Shown here one piece after another: positions 7,688 through 14,438 of a stretch of 14,438 bases of DNA. The first letter of the stretch is position 1; each line of letters opens with the position of its first letter. The stretch spans positions 1 to 14,438 of the forward strand of contig CAIOLH010000242.1 of NCBI GenBank assembly GCA_903859115.1, written 5' to 3'. The stretch comes from an uncultured Opitutia bacterium (lineage in GTDB: Bacteria > Verrucomicrobiota > Verrucomicrobiae > Opitutales > UBA953). A program made the translations under genes and the position numbers. Below the pieces are notes generated by a model. The model saw nothing but the letters and a program-made list of their open reading frames with translations. It searched no databases and was not told where the DNA came from.

Positions 7688-9076
7688 ATGGAAACTCCCA
7701 ATTGCAGTAATCGGATTCCCGAAGCGAATTCTCGTCGCGAGTTCCTTCGCCAAACAGGATTGAGTATGGGAACGTTAGCATTCGGCACGATGCTCTCACG
7801 CGGATTGATTACCGATGCTCGTGCGGAAGGGCCGTTAAATTTAAAAGTACGCGCCGCACCACTGCCTGCTAAAGCTAAACACATTATCCATATTTTTGCG
7901 GGTGGAGCTCCCTCGCACTTGGATACTTTCGACTACAAACCAGGCATGAAAGATTTGGCGGAAAAATCTAAAGCCGGTCAGGCGGGAGTTATCTTTCCAA
8001 CGCCCTTTGAATTTAAGCAGTGTGGAAAATCGGGTTTAGCGATCAGCGAAATTTTTCCCAAGTTACAAGAGGTCGCCGATGATCTCTGTATCATTCGATC
8101 CATGCATTCGGATATTCCGGCCCACGGCCCAGCGTCTAAACTTCTGCACACCGGTTCAGCTATTCTAACAAAGCCATCTTTAGGTTCATGGGTTTTATAC
8201 GGACTCGGAACCGAGAGCCAAGATTTACCTGGGTTCGTCAGTTTGGGTGGACAGGTCGAAGCACGTCAGGCCGCCTTTTTACCGAGCATCTACCAAGGTG
8301 CGCAAACAACTTTCCGTACCAACGTAGCCGCTAATCGCGTCATCCCCAATTTACAAAGTGAGTTCACCAATGAGGACGCACAAAGAAAACAGCTCGATTT
8401 GGTTCACCAACTTAATCAACAGCACATACAGACGGTACAAAAAGATGAACAGCTGGAGGCCCGCATTGAATCTTTCGAATTAGCATTCCGAATGCAGACG
8501 GCGGCGACGGATGCGTTTGATATTTCTAAGGAATCACAAAAAACGCGCGATGCTTACGGAAAGACAGAATTAGGAGCTAAACTTTTATGTGCACGTCGAC
8601 TTGTTGAGCGCGGCGTTCGCTTTGTCCAAATCGACGCAGGTGGTTGGGATCACCATAATAACATCCAACTCGCGGCGGCTCGCACTGGAGCGGCGATTGA
8701 TGGTCCCGCGGCGGCTTTAATTAAAGATTTAAAAGAACGTGGACTCTTGAGCTCCACGTTGGTCATCTGGGGTGGTGAATTTGGTCGTACTCCAACGACT
8801 GCTGGCAGAGTCAATCCGAACAGCGGTCGCGATCACTGGTCGAAGGCTTATTGTGCTTGGATGGCGGGTGGGGGAGTGAAGGCCGGAATTAATTATGGTG
8901 AGACCGATGACATCGGCGGCGAGGTTGTTTCCAATGGCGTTGATGTTCATGACCTCCACGCAACGATTCTGCGCTTGATGGGCTTTGATCACACCAAACT
9001 TACCTACCGATACAACGGTCGTGATTTCCGTCTGACGGACAACTACGGTAAGGTTGCTGAAGGTATTATCGCGTAA
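7688..9076 (+). CDS. DUF1501 family Tat-exported protein
   Basis: A protein of 462 residues in the DUF1501 family, which is distantly related to sulfatase/alkaline-phosphatase-fold enzymes. A twin-arginine signal, SRREFLRQTG (residues 15-24), is followed by a hydrophobic stretch, so it is probably exported folded. Seen directly: HIFAGGAPSHLDTFDYKP, the SMHSDIPAHGPA segment, FVQIDAGGWDHH, WGGEFGRTPT and GRDHW, all typical of the family and rich in possible metal ligands. The frame is open upstream to 7613, inside the preceding gene, but the ATG at 7688 places the Tat motif at the expected distance, so I chose it. It follows the DUF1549/DUF1553 gene by 17 bases, the usual arrangement of this pair, and the two probably act together outside the cytoplasm. 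The biochemical activity is unknown. Its stop is one base from the stop of convergent panC. Confidence 0.93.
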   Translation: METPNCSNRIPEANSRREFLRQTGLSMGTLAFGTMLSRGLITDARAEGPLNLKVRAAPLPAKAKHIIHIFAGGAPSHLDTFDYKPGMKDLAEKSKAGQAGVIFPTPFEFKQCGKSGLAISEIFPKLQEVADDLCIIRSMHSDIPAHGPASKLLHTGSAILTKPSLGSWVLYGLGTESQDLPGFVSLGGQVEARQAAFLPSIYQGAQTTFRTNVAANRVIPNLQSEFTNEDAQRKQLDLVHQLNQQHIQTVQKDEQLEARIESFELAFRMQTAATDAFDISKESQKTRDAYGKTELGAKLLCARRLVERGVRFVQIDAGGWDHHNNIQLAAARTGAAIDGPAAALIKDLKERGLLSSTLVIWGGEFGRTPTTAGRVNPNSGRDHWSKAYCAWMAGGGVKAGINYGETDDIGGEVVSNGVDVHDLHATILRLMGFDHTKLTYRYNGRDFRLTDNYGKVAEGIIA

Positions 9077-9099
9077 ATTATAAATCGACGTTGTCGATT
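9076..9099 (-). terminator. Weak candidate terminator at the end of panC
   Basis: On the minus strand, the 7-bp stem AATCGAC/GTCGATT with a three-base loop (bases 9083-9099) sits over the last codons of panC and is followed by TATAATTTA. Only three of seven pairs are G:C and the trailing T run is interrupted, so termination strength is doubtful. There is no other room for a terminator between the convergent stops. Confidence 0.3.
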
Positions 9100-9920
9100 A
9101 AGCGAGTGTTGCCCAAATAGCAGGCCAGGGCCAACGCGCATTCACCAGGAATAATCTTGGTGACTTCGCTTAATGTTTCACGGTGAACTACTTTTAAGTA
9201 TTGAATGCGAAGTGACGCATCTTGGGTAAGTCTTTTAACAGCAGCTTTCTCAATTAGAATAGGATTCGTTTCACCTTTTTTTACTAACTCTTGAGCTACT
9301 CTGCAGGCAGCTGGTATCGCGGTAGCTTTTTGTAGTTCTTCGGGGGTGAGGTATCGATTTCTTGAACTAAGGGCGAGTCCGCTAGGCTCGCGAACCGTTT
9401 CATCAATGATCACCTTAACAGGTATATGCAGGTCGTGAACCATTTGTTTAATGACCACACATTGTTGTAAATCTTTTCGACCAAACACGGCACATGTCGG
9501 TTGAATCACATTGAAGAGCATCGCAACCACAGTACTTACGCCACGAAAGTGTCCTGGTCGAAAGGCTCCGCAAAGTCCCGTGGTTACTTTTTCAACATCT
9601 ACCCAGGTATTCGCATTCTTAGGATAAAATTCTTCAACACTCGGAGCAAAAATAAGATCTACCGAGGCTTTATCGCATGCTTCGCAATCCGCTTCAAAGG
9701 TTCTAGGATATTTTGAAAAATCTTCGTTCGGGCCAAACTGGGTGGGGTTAACAAAGATAGAGACCACGGTGAAATCTGCTTCACTGCGGGCGCGTTTAAC
9801 TAACGCAAGATGACCCTCGTGCAGGCAGCCCATCGTCGGCACTAATCCAATGGTTCGCCCTGCTTGTCGTTGAGCTGCGAGTGTTTGGCGAAGTTCGGTG
9901 ATAGTGTTAACGACCAGCAT
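9078..9920 (-). CDS. panC: Pantothenate synthetase (pantoate--beta-alanine ligase)
   Basis: Cytosolic enzyme that joins pantoate and beta-alanine using ATP, the last step of pantothenate (vitamin B5) synthesis. The 280 residues match the usual length (E. coli 283). Seen directly: the nucleotide-binding PTMGCLHEGH (residues 28-37, the HIGH-type motif), FVNPTQFGPNEDFSKYPR, the pantoate-site region CGAFRPGHFRGVSTVV, AVFGRKDLQQ, and GLALSSRNRYL with the KMSKS-equivalent SSRN. A GTG start 42 bases upstream is open, but the ATG at 9920 gives the normal PanC N-terminus. No Shine-Dalgarno is seen. It stands alone on this strand here, without panB or panD, and converges on the DUF1501 gene. Confidence 0.96.
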   Translation of the reverse strand: MLVVNTITELRQTLAAQRQAGRTIGLVPTMGCLHEGHLALVKRARSEADFTVVSIFVNPTQFGPNEDFSKYPRTFEADCEACDKASVDLIFAPSVEEFYPKNANTWVDVEKVTTGLCGAFRPGHFRGVSTVVAMLFNVIQPTCAVFGRKDLQQCVVIKQMVHDLHIPVKVIIDETVREPSGLALSSRNRYLTPEELQKATAIPAACRVAQELVKKGETNPILIEKAAVKRLTQDASLRIQYLKVVHRETLSEVTKIIPGECALALACYLGNTRLIDNVDL

Positions 9921-9974
9921 TCGGATGATGCTAGGGCAATGACTCAAGGTTGCAAGTGACACTTGTTTGTCGTC

Positions 9975-9987
9975 TTAGTAATACTAA
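9975..9987. repeat. Perfect 13-base palindrome TTAGTA-a-TACTAA
   Basis: TTAGTA (9975-9980) and TACTAA (9982-9987) are exact inverted repeats around one base, 55 bases upstream of the panC ATG. It could be a regulator site on the panC side, or chance in AT-rich DNA. Confidence 0.35.
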
Positions 9988-10011
9988 TGAATCGTGAAAT
10001 ATCTACCTTGG

Positions 10012-10042
10012 CATTGTTGAATCATATAAAACAATGTATAAA
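10012..10042 (+). promoter_or_regulatory. Candidate xylA promoter with embedded 7-bp dyad (possible operator)
   Basis: TTGTTG (10014-10019) and TATAAA (10037-10042) are separated by 17 bases, the ideal sigma-70 spacing. The perfect inverted repeat CATTGTT (10012-10018) and AACAATG (10030-10036), with an 11-base gap, overlaps the -35 and fills the spacer. A repressor bound there would block polymerase, as expected for an inducible sugar operon. No regulator gene is visible in the window. The leader to xylA would be about 135 bases. Confidence 0.4.
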
Positions 10043-10134
10043 ATGAGTTATTAGAAGACCCGCTGAAGAGTTTTTAAGAAAGTAGACTGTCGTAAAAGTA
10101 CAAAATTAATCTGCTGATTTTACATAATACCCTC

Positions 10135-10166
10135 TTGGCAACCCGTGTTTAGATATTAATTATAAT
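10135..10166 (+). promoter_or_regulatory. Alternative proximal xylA promoter (TTGGCA / TATAAT)
   Basis: A perfect TATAAT at 10161-10166 lies 19 bases before the xylA ATG. The best -35 upstream, TTGGCA (10135-10140), is 20 bases away, longer than usual, so the pair is a moderate candidate that competes with the distal one. Confidence 0.35.
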
Positions 10167-10185
10167 CTGCCTACCCCTTAAAAAT

Positions 10186-11496
10186 ATGTCACACTTCAAG
10201 AATGTGCCGATCATTCGGTATGAAGGTCCAAAGTCGAAGAATGTTTTTGCTTTTAAGCATTACAATCCAGACGAGAAAATCGGCGGAAAGAAAATGAAAG
10301 ACCATATGCGTTTCGCGGCCGCCTATTGGCACGTGATGCGCAATGGCTTGAGTGACCCCTTTGGTAGTGCCACCGCCTTGATGCCGTGGGACGATGGTTC
10401 TGATTCTCTCGACAATGCTCTGCGTCGTGTGCCGGTCTTTTTCGAGTTTCTCGAAAAGTGCCAAATAGATTTCTATTGTTTCCATGATCGTGACATTTCC
10501 CCGGAGTCTTCAACCTTAACTGAGACTCACGCTAATCTCGCTCGGGTTACTCAAGAATTAAAAGCTTACCAGAAGGCTACGGGTAAAAAACTCCTCTGGG
10601 GTACGGCCTGTCTTTTTGCACATCCACGCTATGCCCAAGGTGCGGGCACTTCGCCTAATGCCGATGTCTTTGCGTATGGTGCCAGCCAGGTTCGTCATGC
10701 ACTAGACGCCACTAAGGCGCTCGGCGGTGAGGGCTATGTTTTCTGGGGCGGTCGTGAAGGCTACGCGACGTTACTGAATACTCATATGAAGCGTGAGTTG
10801 GATCACTTGGCTCAGCTCTTACACCTCGCTGTCGACTACGCGAAGAAGATTGGTTTTAAAGGACAGTTTTACATTGAGCCTAAACCACGCGAACCGTCTA
10901 CGCACCAATACGATTCAGATTCGGCCGCCTGTCTCAACTTCCTGCGTGAATATGACTTATTAAAACATTTTAAACTTAATATTGAAACCAATCACGCAAC
11001 GCTGGCTGGACACACGATGGAGCATGAGCTCGAAGTAGCCATCGGTGCTGATGCCTTAGGCTCAATCGATGCTAATCGCGGTGACACGCTCTTAGGTTGG
11101 GACACCGATCAATTTCCTACCGACCTTTATCTCACGACTAACATTATGTTACGCGTCTTGAAGATAGGTGGATTTACTACGGGTGGACTTAATTTTGATG
11201 CTAAACGTCGCCGCGAATCGCACGAGCCCGTTGATCTCTTCCACGCTCACATTGGCGGCATGGACGCCTTTGCGCGTGGCCTGAAAATTGCTCATGCAAT
11301 CATCAAAGACGGCAAGCTCGATCAGTTTGTCGATAAACGTTATGCTTCATGGGATAAAGGTATTGGGCGCAAAATTGAATCGGGTAAGGCTTCGCTCATT
11401 GCGCTCGATCAATACGCTCAAGGCATTACGCCTCCACGTCTTGACTCGGGTCGTCAAGAGTTGCTGGAAAATCTTATCAACGAATATATTCGGTAA
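10186..11496 (+). CDS. xylA: Xylose isomerase, class II
   Basis: Cytosolic metal-dependent TIM-barrel enzyme that converts D-xylose to D-xylulose, the first step of the isomerase route. The 436 residues fit class II (about 440 in E. coli). Motifs: [12 protein letters not shown] with catalytic H100 and D103, VFWGGREGY (185-193), [16 protein letters not shown] (228-243) and [19 protein letters not shown]. The expected metal and catalytic residues are all present: E231, K233, E267, H270, D295, D306, D308 and D338, each one less than the E. coli numbers. The start is the first ATG in frame and gives the normal N-terminus; no Shine-Dalgarno is seen. xylB follows after five bases. Regulation probably runs through the upstream dyad, but no xylR-type gene or xylose transporter is visible. 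Confidence 0.97.
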   Translation: MSHFKNVPIIRYEGPKSKNVFAFKHYNPDEKIGGKKMKDHMRFAAAYWHVMRNGLSDPFGSATALMPWDDGSDSLDNALRRVPVFFEFLEKCQIDFYCFHDRDISPESSTLTETHANLARVTQELKAYQKATGKKLLWGTACLFAHPRYAQGAGTSPNADVFAYGASQVRHALDATKALGGEGYVFWGGREGYATLLNTHMKRELDHLAQLLHLAVDYAKKIGFKGQFYIEPKPREPSTHQYDSDSAACLNFLREYDLLKHFKLNIETNHATLAGHTMEHELEVAIGADALGSIDANRGDTLLGWDTDQFPTDLYLTTNIMLRVLKIGGFTTGGLNFDAKRRRESHEPVDLFHAHIGGMDAFARGLKIAHAIIKDGKLDQFVDKRYASWDKGIGRKIESGKASLIALDQYAQGITPPRLDSGRQELLENLINEYIR

Positions 11497-11501
11497 TCTG
11501 T

Positions 11502-13028
11502 ATGGCGATTGTTCTCGGTTTAGATTTATCAACGCAAAGTGCAACTGCACTCGTGTTAGATACTAAATCTGGAAAGCAGTTAGCGATGGCTCGTGCAGCC
11601 TTCGGTCCTGACTTTCCTGAGCGAGGACATCCCGAAGGATTTATTCCCGGCGGTCACAATAATGAAGTCCATGCCAGTCCATTGCTTTGGTTGGATGGAT
11701 TAGAATTAGCTTTGGGTTGTTTGGGGGTTTCAACTGATCTTTCTAAAATCGAAGCGGTTTCAGTTTCTGGTCAACAACACGGCAGTGTTTATCTTGGTGC
11801 GGATTATCTCGCTGCGTTCGCGGATGGTAATCCACAAACTTCTCTCGCTGAGAAAATTAAGCCCGTGCTCTCTCGCGAGACTTCTCCGATCTGGATGGAT
11901 AGCTCAACAGCCCAAGAGTGTGCGGAGATTGCAGCTGCCCTCGGTGGCAATCAGGCGCTGTGTGATTTAACCGGAAGTGTCGCCACGCCCCGATTTACTG
12001 GTCCACAGATTCGTCGTTTCGCTAAAAATAATCCTGCACTTTGGGCGAAAACCGAACGCGTGCATTTAGTTTCCTCATTCATTGCATCTATTTTAGCGGG
12101 CATGGATGTTGCGATTGATACGGGTGATGGCGCTGGGATGAATTTAATGGATATTCGCAAGGGCGATTGGTCGCCAGCCGCTCTGGAAGCTACGGCACCC
12201 GACTTAGCAAAAAAACTTCCACCCATTCGTCCGGGCTCCACGGTGGCTGGACCTATTTCAAAATATTTTGTCGCGCGTTATGGTTTTTCAACAACTTGCC
12301 AAGTGGTGATTGGTACGGGCGACAATCCCTCTAGCTTAGTGGGCATGGGTGCATCTCGTCCCGGAAAAATTGTGATTAGTTTAGGAACCAGTGATACACT
12401 TTTCGCTGCAATCGAAGGAATACGTACGGATGCGGCTGGCCTGGGTCATGCCTTTGGAAATCCATTAGGCGGGAGTATGAGTTTGATTTGTGTTCGTAAT
12501 GGATCGCTCGCCCGCGAAGCCATTCGTCGCGAATGCGGATTAAAAAGCTGGGATGATTTTTCTGCGGCGATTGATAAATCGCCTGCCGCTCAGTCTGCGA
12601 TACTACCCATGGAAGTGGACGAGATTACTCCACGTCATTCTGCGGGCCGGATAACTCTAGGAAAAAATGTTTCTAAAGAATCATTGCCCCGCGCTGCGGT
12701 AGAAGGTCAGGCTTTGAGCATGCGTTTGCACAGTCGTTGGGTGGGAACACCGACCACTCAGTTATTACTCACGGGAGGTGCTTCTAATAACTCATCGATT
12801 GCACAAATTTTTGCGGACGTTTTTGGTGCTCCCGTTTTACGTTTAGCGGTTTCGGACTCTGCTGCGCTGGGTGCTGCTTTACGAGCTGCGGAAGCCGCCC
12901 GTGGAGAGAAAATAGATTATCTTGAATCTCTATTTTGTGCACCGGCTCCGGGAGTTATCCATCCTAACCGTGTATTGCGTTCCGCTTACGACGCACTTGA
13001 AATTGAATTAGCCAAAAAACTTTCTTAA
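11502..13028 (+). CDS. xylB: Xylulokinase, FGGY family, eukaryote-like type
   Basis: ATP-dependent kinase that phosphorylates D-xylulose to D-xylulose 5-phosphate, which enters the pentose phosphate pathway. The protein has 508 residues. The N-terminal ATPase lobe opens with GLDLSTQS (D8 of the phosphate-binding loop). SGQQHGSVY (89-97), WMDSST (131-136), RFTGPQI (164-170), TGDNP (272-276, with D274 the likely catalytic base), SLGTSDTLF (293-301) and TGGASNN (424-430) follow in family order. Several of these strings resemble human XYLB, as I remember it, more than E. coli XylB, and the extra N-terminal segment (about 33-60) also fits the longer type. It lies five bases behind xylA and is surely co-transcribed with it. 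There is no Shine-Dalgarno. Placement beside xylA makes the substrate assignment strong. Confidence 0.94.
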   Translation: MAIVLGLDLSTQSATALVLDTKSGKQLAMARAAFGPDFPERGHPEGFIPGGHNNEVHASPLLWLDGLELALGCLGVSTDLSKIEAVSVSGQQHGSVYLGADYLAAFADGNPQTSLAEKIKPVLSRETSPIWMDSSTAQECAEIAAALGGNQALCDLTGSVATPRFTGPQIRRFAKNNPALWAKTERVHLVSSFIASILAGMDVAIDTGDGAGMNLMDIRKGDWSPAALEATAPDLAKKLPPIRPGSTVAGPISKYFVARYGFSTTCQVVIGTGDNPSSLVGMGASRPGKIVISLGTSDTLFAAIEGIRTDAAGLGHAFGNPLGGSMSLICVRNGSLAREAIRRECGLKSWDDFSAAIDKSPAAQSAILPMEVDEITPRHSAGRITLGKNVSKESLPRAAVEGQALSMRLHSRWVGTPTTQLLLTGGASNNSSIAQIFADVFGAPVLRLAVSDSAALGAALRAAEAARGEKIDYLESLFCAPAPGVIHPNRVLRSAYDALEIELAKKLS

Positions 13029-13061
13029 TGATTATTCATATCAATTAAACCCAACAACTCT

Positions 13062-14123
13062 ATGTCACAACGTCCAACCACATTATTTACCGGCCAGTGG
13101 GCCGATCTCCCGATTGCCGAATTATTACCTAAAGTTAAGTCCATGGGTTACGATGGTGTAGAATTAGCCTGCTGGGGTGATCACTTTGATGTCACTCGTG
13201 CCGTCAAAGAAAAAGGTTACATTGAATCTCTTTGGGCTTTATTAGAAAAAAATGGATTAGGTTGCTGGGCGATTTCATCACACCTGGTGGGTCAAGCTAC
13301 CTGTGATAATATTGATGAACGACATCAGGCGATTCTGTCTCCGCACATCTGGGGCGATGGAAATCCTGAAGGTGTCCGTACGCGTGCAGCGGCAGAAATG
13401 ATTCTCACGGCAGAAGCAGCACGTAAATTCTTTGATCACGGTAAGTCCTATATGTCTATGTTGCCTAAGGGTTCGGGTAAGGTCGTGGTTAATGGTTTTA
13501 CTGGCTCATCCATTTGGCATGCGCTTTATGCGTTCCCTCCAACGAGTCAGGCTTTTCTACAAAAGGGTTATGATGATTTCGCTAAACGCTGGCTACCGAT
13601 TCTCGAAGCTTTTGAAAAACAGGATGTTTATTTCGCACTCGAAGTGCATCCGACAGAAATTGCTTTTGATATCGTTTCTGCACAACGCGCTCTAGAAGCT
13701 GTCGGAAATCACAAGCGCTTTGGCTTTAACTACGATCCTAGTCACTTGGGTTACCAAGGCGTGGATTATATTAAATTCATCCGCACTTTTGCTAGGCAAA
13801 TTCATCATGCGCACATGAAAGATGTATGGTGGGGTCATGGTGATGGCACGGTGGGGGTTTTTGGTGGTCACACTGATTTCTGCGACGCACGTCGTGCTTG
13901 GGATTTTCGCTCTGTAGGTCGAGGCGATATTCGTTTTGAAGACGTCATTGTGGCACTTAATGACATTGATTATGCTGGGCCGCTCTCAGTGGAGTGGGAA
14001 GACGGTCGTATGGATCGTTTCCATGGTGCAACAGAGAGCTGCGCCTATGTTAAACGTCTTGCATTCCCCACGAACAAGGTCGCCTTCGATGCTGCCTTCG
14101 ATAAGGCTAAGCAAAAGAAATAA
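13062..14123 (+). CDS. Sugar phosphate isomerase/epimerase-like TIM-barrel protein (COG1082)
   Basis: A cytosolic protein of 353 residues of the xylose-isomerase-like TIM-barrel superfamily (AP-endonuclease 2 type). Barrel strands and metal ligands can be seen: [15 protein letters not shown] near the start, FALEVHP (E194), [12 protein letters not shown] (D225), HHAHMKD (H249/H251) and [10 protein letters not shown] (E311). [11 protein letters not shown] before the last strand is typical of the family. No signal peptide is seen. Members epimerise or isomerise sugars and inositols, or act on 3-keto sugars, often with a Gfo/Idh/MocA dehydrogenase, as here. It follows xylB by 33 bases with no obvious terminator, so it probably belongs to the same transcript. 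The exact substrate cannot be told; something linked to pentoses or polyols is an inference from position. Confidence 0.88.
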   Translation: MSQRPTTLFTGQWADLPIAELLPKVKSMGYDGVELACWGDHFDVTRAVKEKGYIESLWALLEKNGLGCWAISSHLVGQATCDNIDERHQAILSPHIWGDGNPEGVRTRAAAEMILTAEAARKFFDHGKSYMSMLPKGSGKVVVNGFTGSSIWHALYAFPPTSQAFLQKGYDDFAKRWLPILEAFEKQDVYFALEVHPTEIAFDIVSAQRALEAVGNHKRFGFNYDPSHLGYQGVDYIKFIRTFARQIHHAHMKDVWWGHGDGTVGVFGGHTDFCDARRAWDFRSVGRGDIRFEDVIVALNDIDYAGPLSVEWEDGRMDRFHGATESCAYVKRLAFPTNKVAFDAAFDKAKQKK

Positions 14124-14148
14124 TTTTTATAACTACTACTAAAAAGCT

Positions 14149-14438
14149 ATGAGTTCATTAAATCGTAAAATTCGTATGGGCATGGTCGGCGGTGGCCGCG
14201 GTGCTTTTATTGGTGCAGTCCATCGCATGGCTGCCGCTCTCGATGGCCAGATTGAGTTAGTCGCCGGCTCCTTCTCGGCTGATCCAGAAAAGTCGCGTCT
14301 CTCCGGCCAAGATTTGTATCTTAATCCTAAACGTGTCTATGCCTCCTATCAGGAGATGGCTACTGCCGAGGCAAAATTACCGGTCGGTGAGCGTATCGAT
14401 TTCGTTTCTATCGTCGCCCGAAATGATATGCACTATCC
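14149..14438 (+). CDS. Gfo/Idh/MocA family oxidoreductase, N-terminal part, cut by window edge
   Basis: The first 96 codons of a cytosolic NAD(P)-dependent sugar or polyol dehydrogenase. The Rossmann start GMVGGGRGAFIGAVHR (residues 11-26) has the family's glycine-rich nucleotide loop and the GAFIG..HR form of one Gfo/Idh subgroup. LVAGSFSADPEKSR and RVYASYQEMA follow as expected. The motif after the next strand, usually TPN..H.P, reads ARNDMHYP. The catalytic EKP region lies beyond the window. The ATG at 14149 is the only plausible start; it has no Shine-Dalgarno and sits 25 bases behind the TIM-barrel gene, so the two are probably co-transcribed and may act in sequence. Confidence 0.9.
   Translation, partial: MSSLNRKIRMGMVGGGRGAFIGAVHRMAAALDGQIELVAGSFSADPEKSRLSGQDLYLNPKRVYASYQEMATAEAKLPVGERIDFVSIVARNDMHY

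Larger units (their letters stand above)
9921..10185. other. AT-rich intergenic region between panC and xylA
   Basis: These 265 bases separate the divergent panC and xylA starts and must hold both promoters. No plausible small gene is visible. Contents: a 13-base palindrome (9975-9987), a promoter-like pair with an embedded dyad (10012-10042), and a TATAAT close to xylA (10161-10166). No convincing minus-strand promoter for panC was picked out by eye. Confidence 0.6.

Noticed and set aside
10189..10513. Two open frames antisense to the start of xylA
   Set aside because: They shadow the strongly conserved xylA N-terminus and show no domain or start signal.
1..14438. Search by eye for CRISPR arrays, tRNAs, insertion sequences and phage or defence genes
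   Set aside because: No regularly spaced repeats, transposase motifs, cloverleaf-like stretches or defence-type domains were seen.

Overview
The window looks like a chromosomal stretch from a Verrucomicrobiota-type bacterium, or a close PVC relative. The strongest clue is a secreted cytochrome-c/DUF1549/DUF1553 protein directly followed by a Tat-exported DUF1501 protein, a pairing typical of Planctomycetota and Verrucomicrobiota. Supporting clues are a class II xylose isomerase operon with TIM-barrel and Gfo/Idh/MocA genes, and the near absence of Shine-Dalgarno sequences. All nine stop codons visible in the window are TAA. No tRNA, rRNA, CRISPR array, insertion sequence or phage gene was recognised.

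Layout. Bases 1-616 (minus) carry most of trmD, cut by the left edge. Bases 672-1715 (minus) encode a secreted alpha/beta-hydrolase-like protein. Divergent from these is a plus-strand run: a COG1233 FAD oxidoreductase of the phytoene desaturase/carotenoid isomerase type (1842-3332), an exported seven-bladed lactonase-like propeller (3334-4437), the giant PSCyt1/DUF1549/DUF1553 protein (4548-7670) and its DUF1501 partner (7688-9076). panC lies convergent on the minus strand (9078-9920), with a single base between the two stop codons. After a 265-base AT-rich intergenic region come xylA (10186-11496), xylB (11502-13028), a sugar phosphate isomerase/epimerase-like TIM-barrel gene (13062-14123) and the first 96 codons of a Gfo/Idh/MocA oxidoreductase (from 14149, cut by the right edge).

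How the genes work together. xylA and xylB make a complete D-xylose to D-xylulose-5-phosphate route feeding the pentose phosphate pathway. The two genes behind them look co-transcribed and probably oxidise or epimerise a related sugar or polyol. The secreted and Tat-exported proteins of the central block suggest extracytoplasmic breakdown or modification of a sugar or polymer, but their substrates cannot be read from sequence. trmD (tRNA m1G37) and panC (pantothenate) are housekeeping genes.

The points most worth a second look are the eukaryote-like xylulokinase, a perfect 7-bp dyad inside the spacer of a candidate xyl promoter, the Shine-Dalgarno-poor starts, and a Gfo/Idh protein whose usual TPN motif reads ARN. 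I saw no clearly undescribed multi-gene system.
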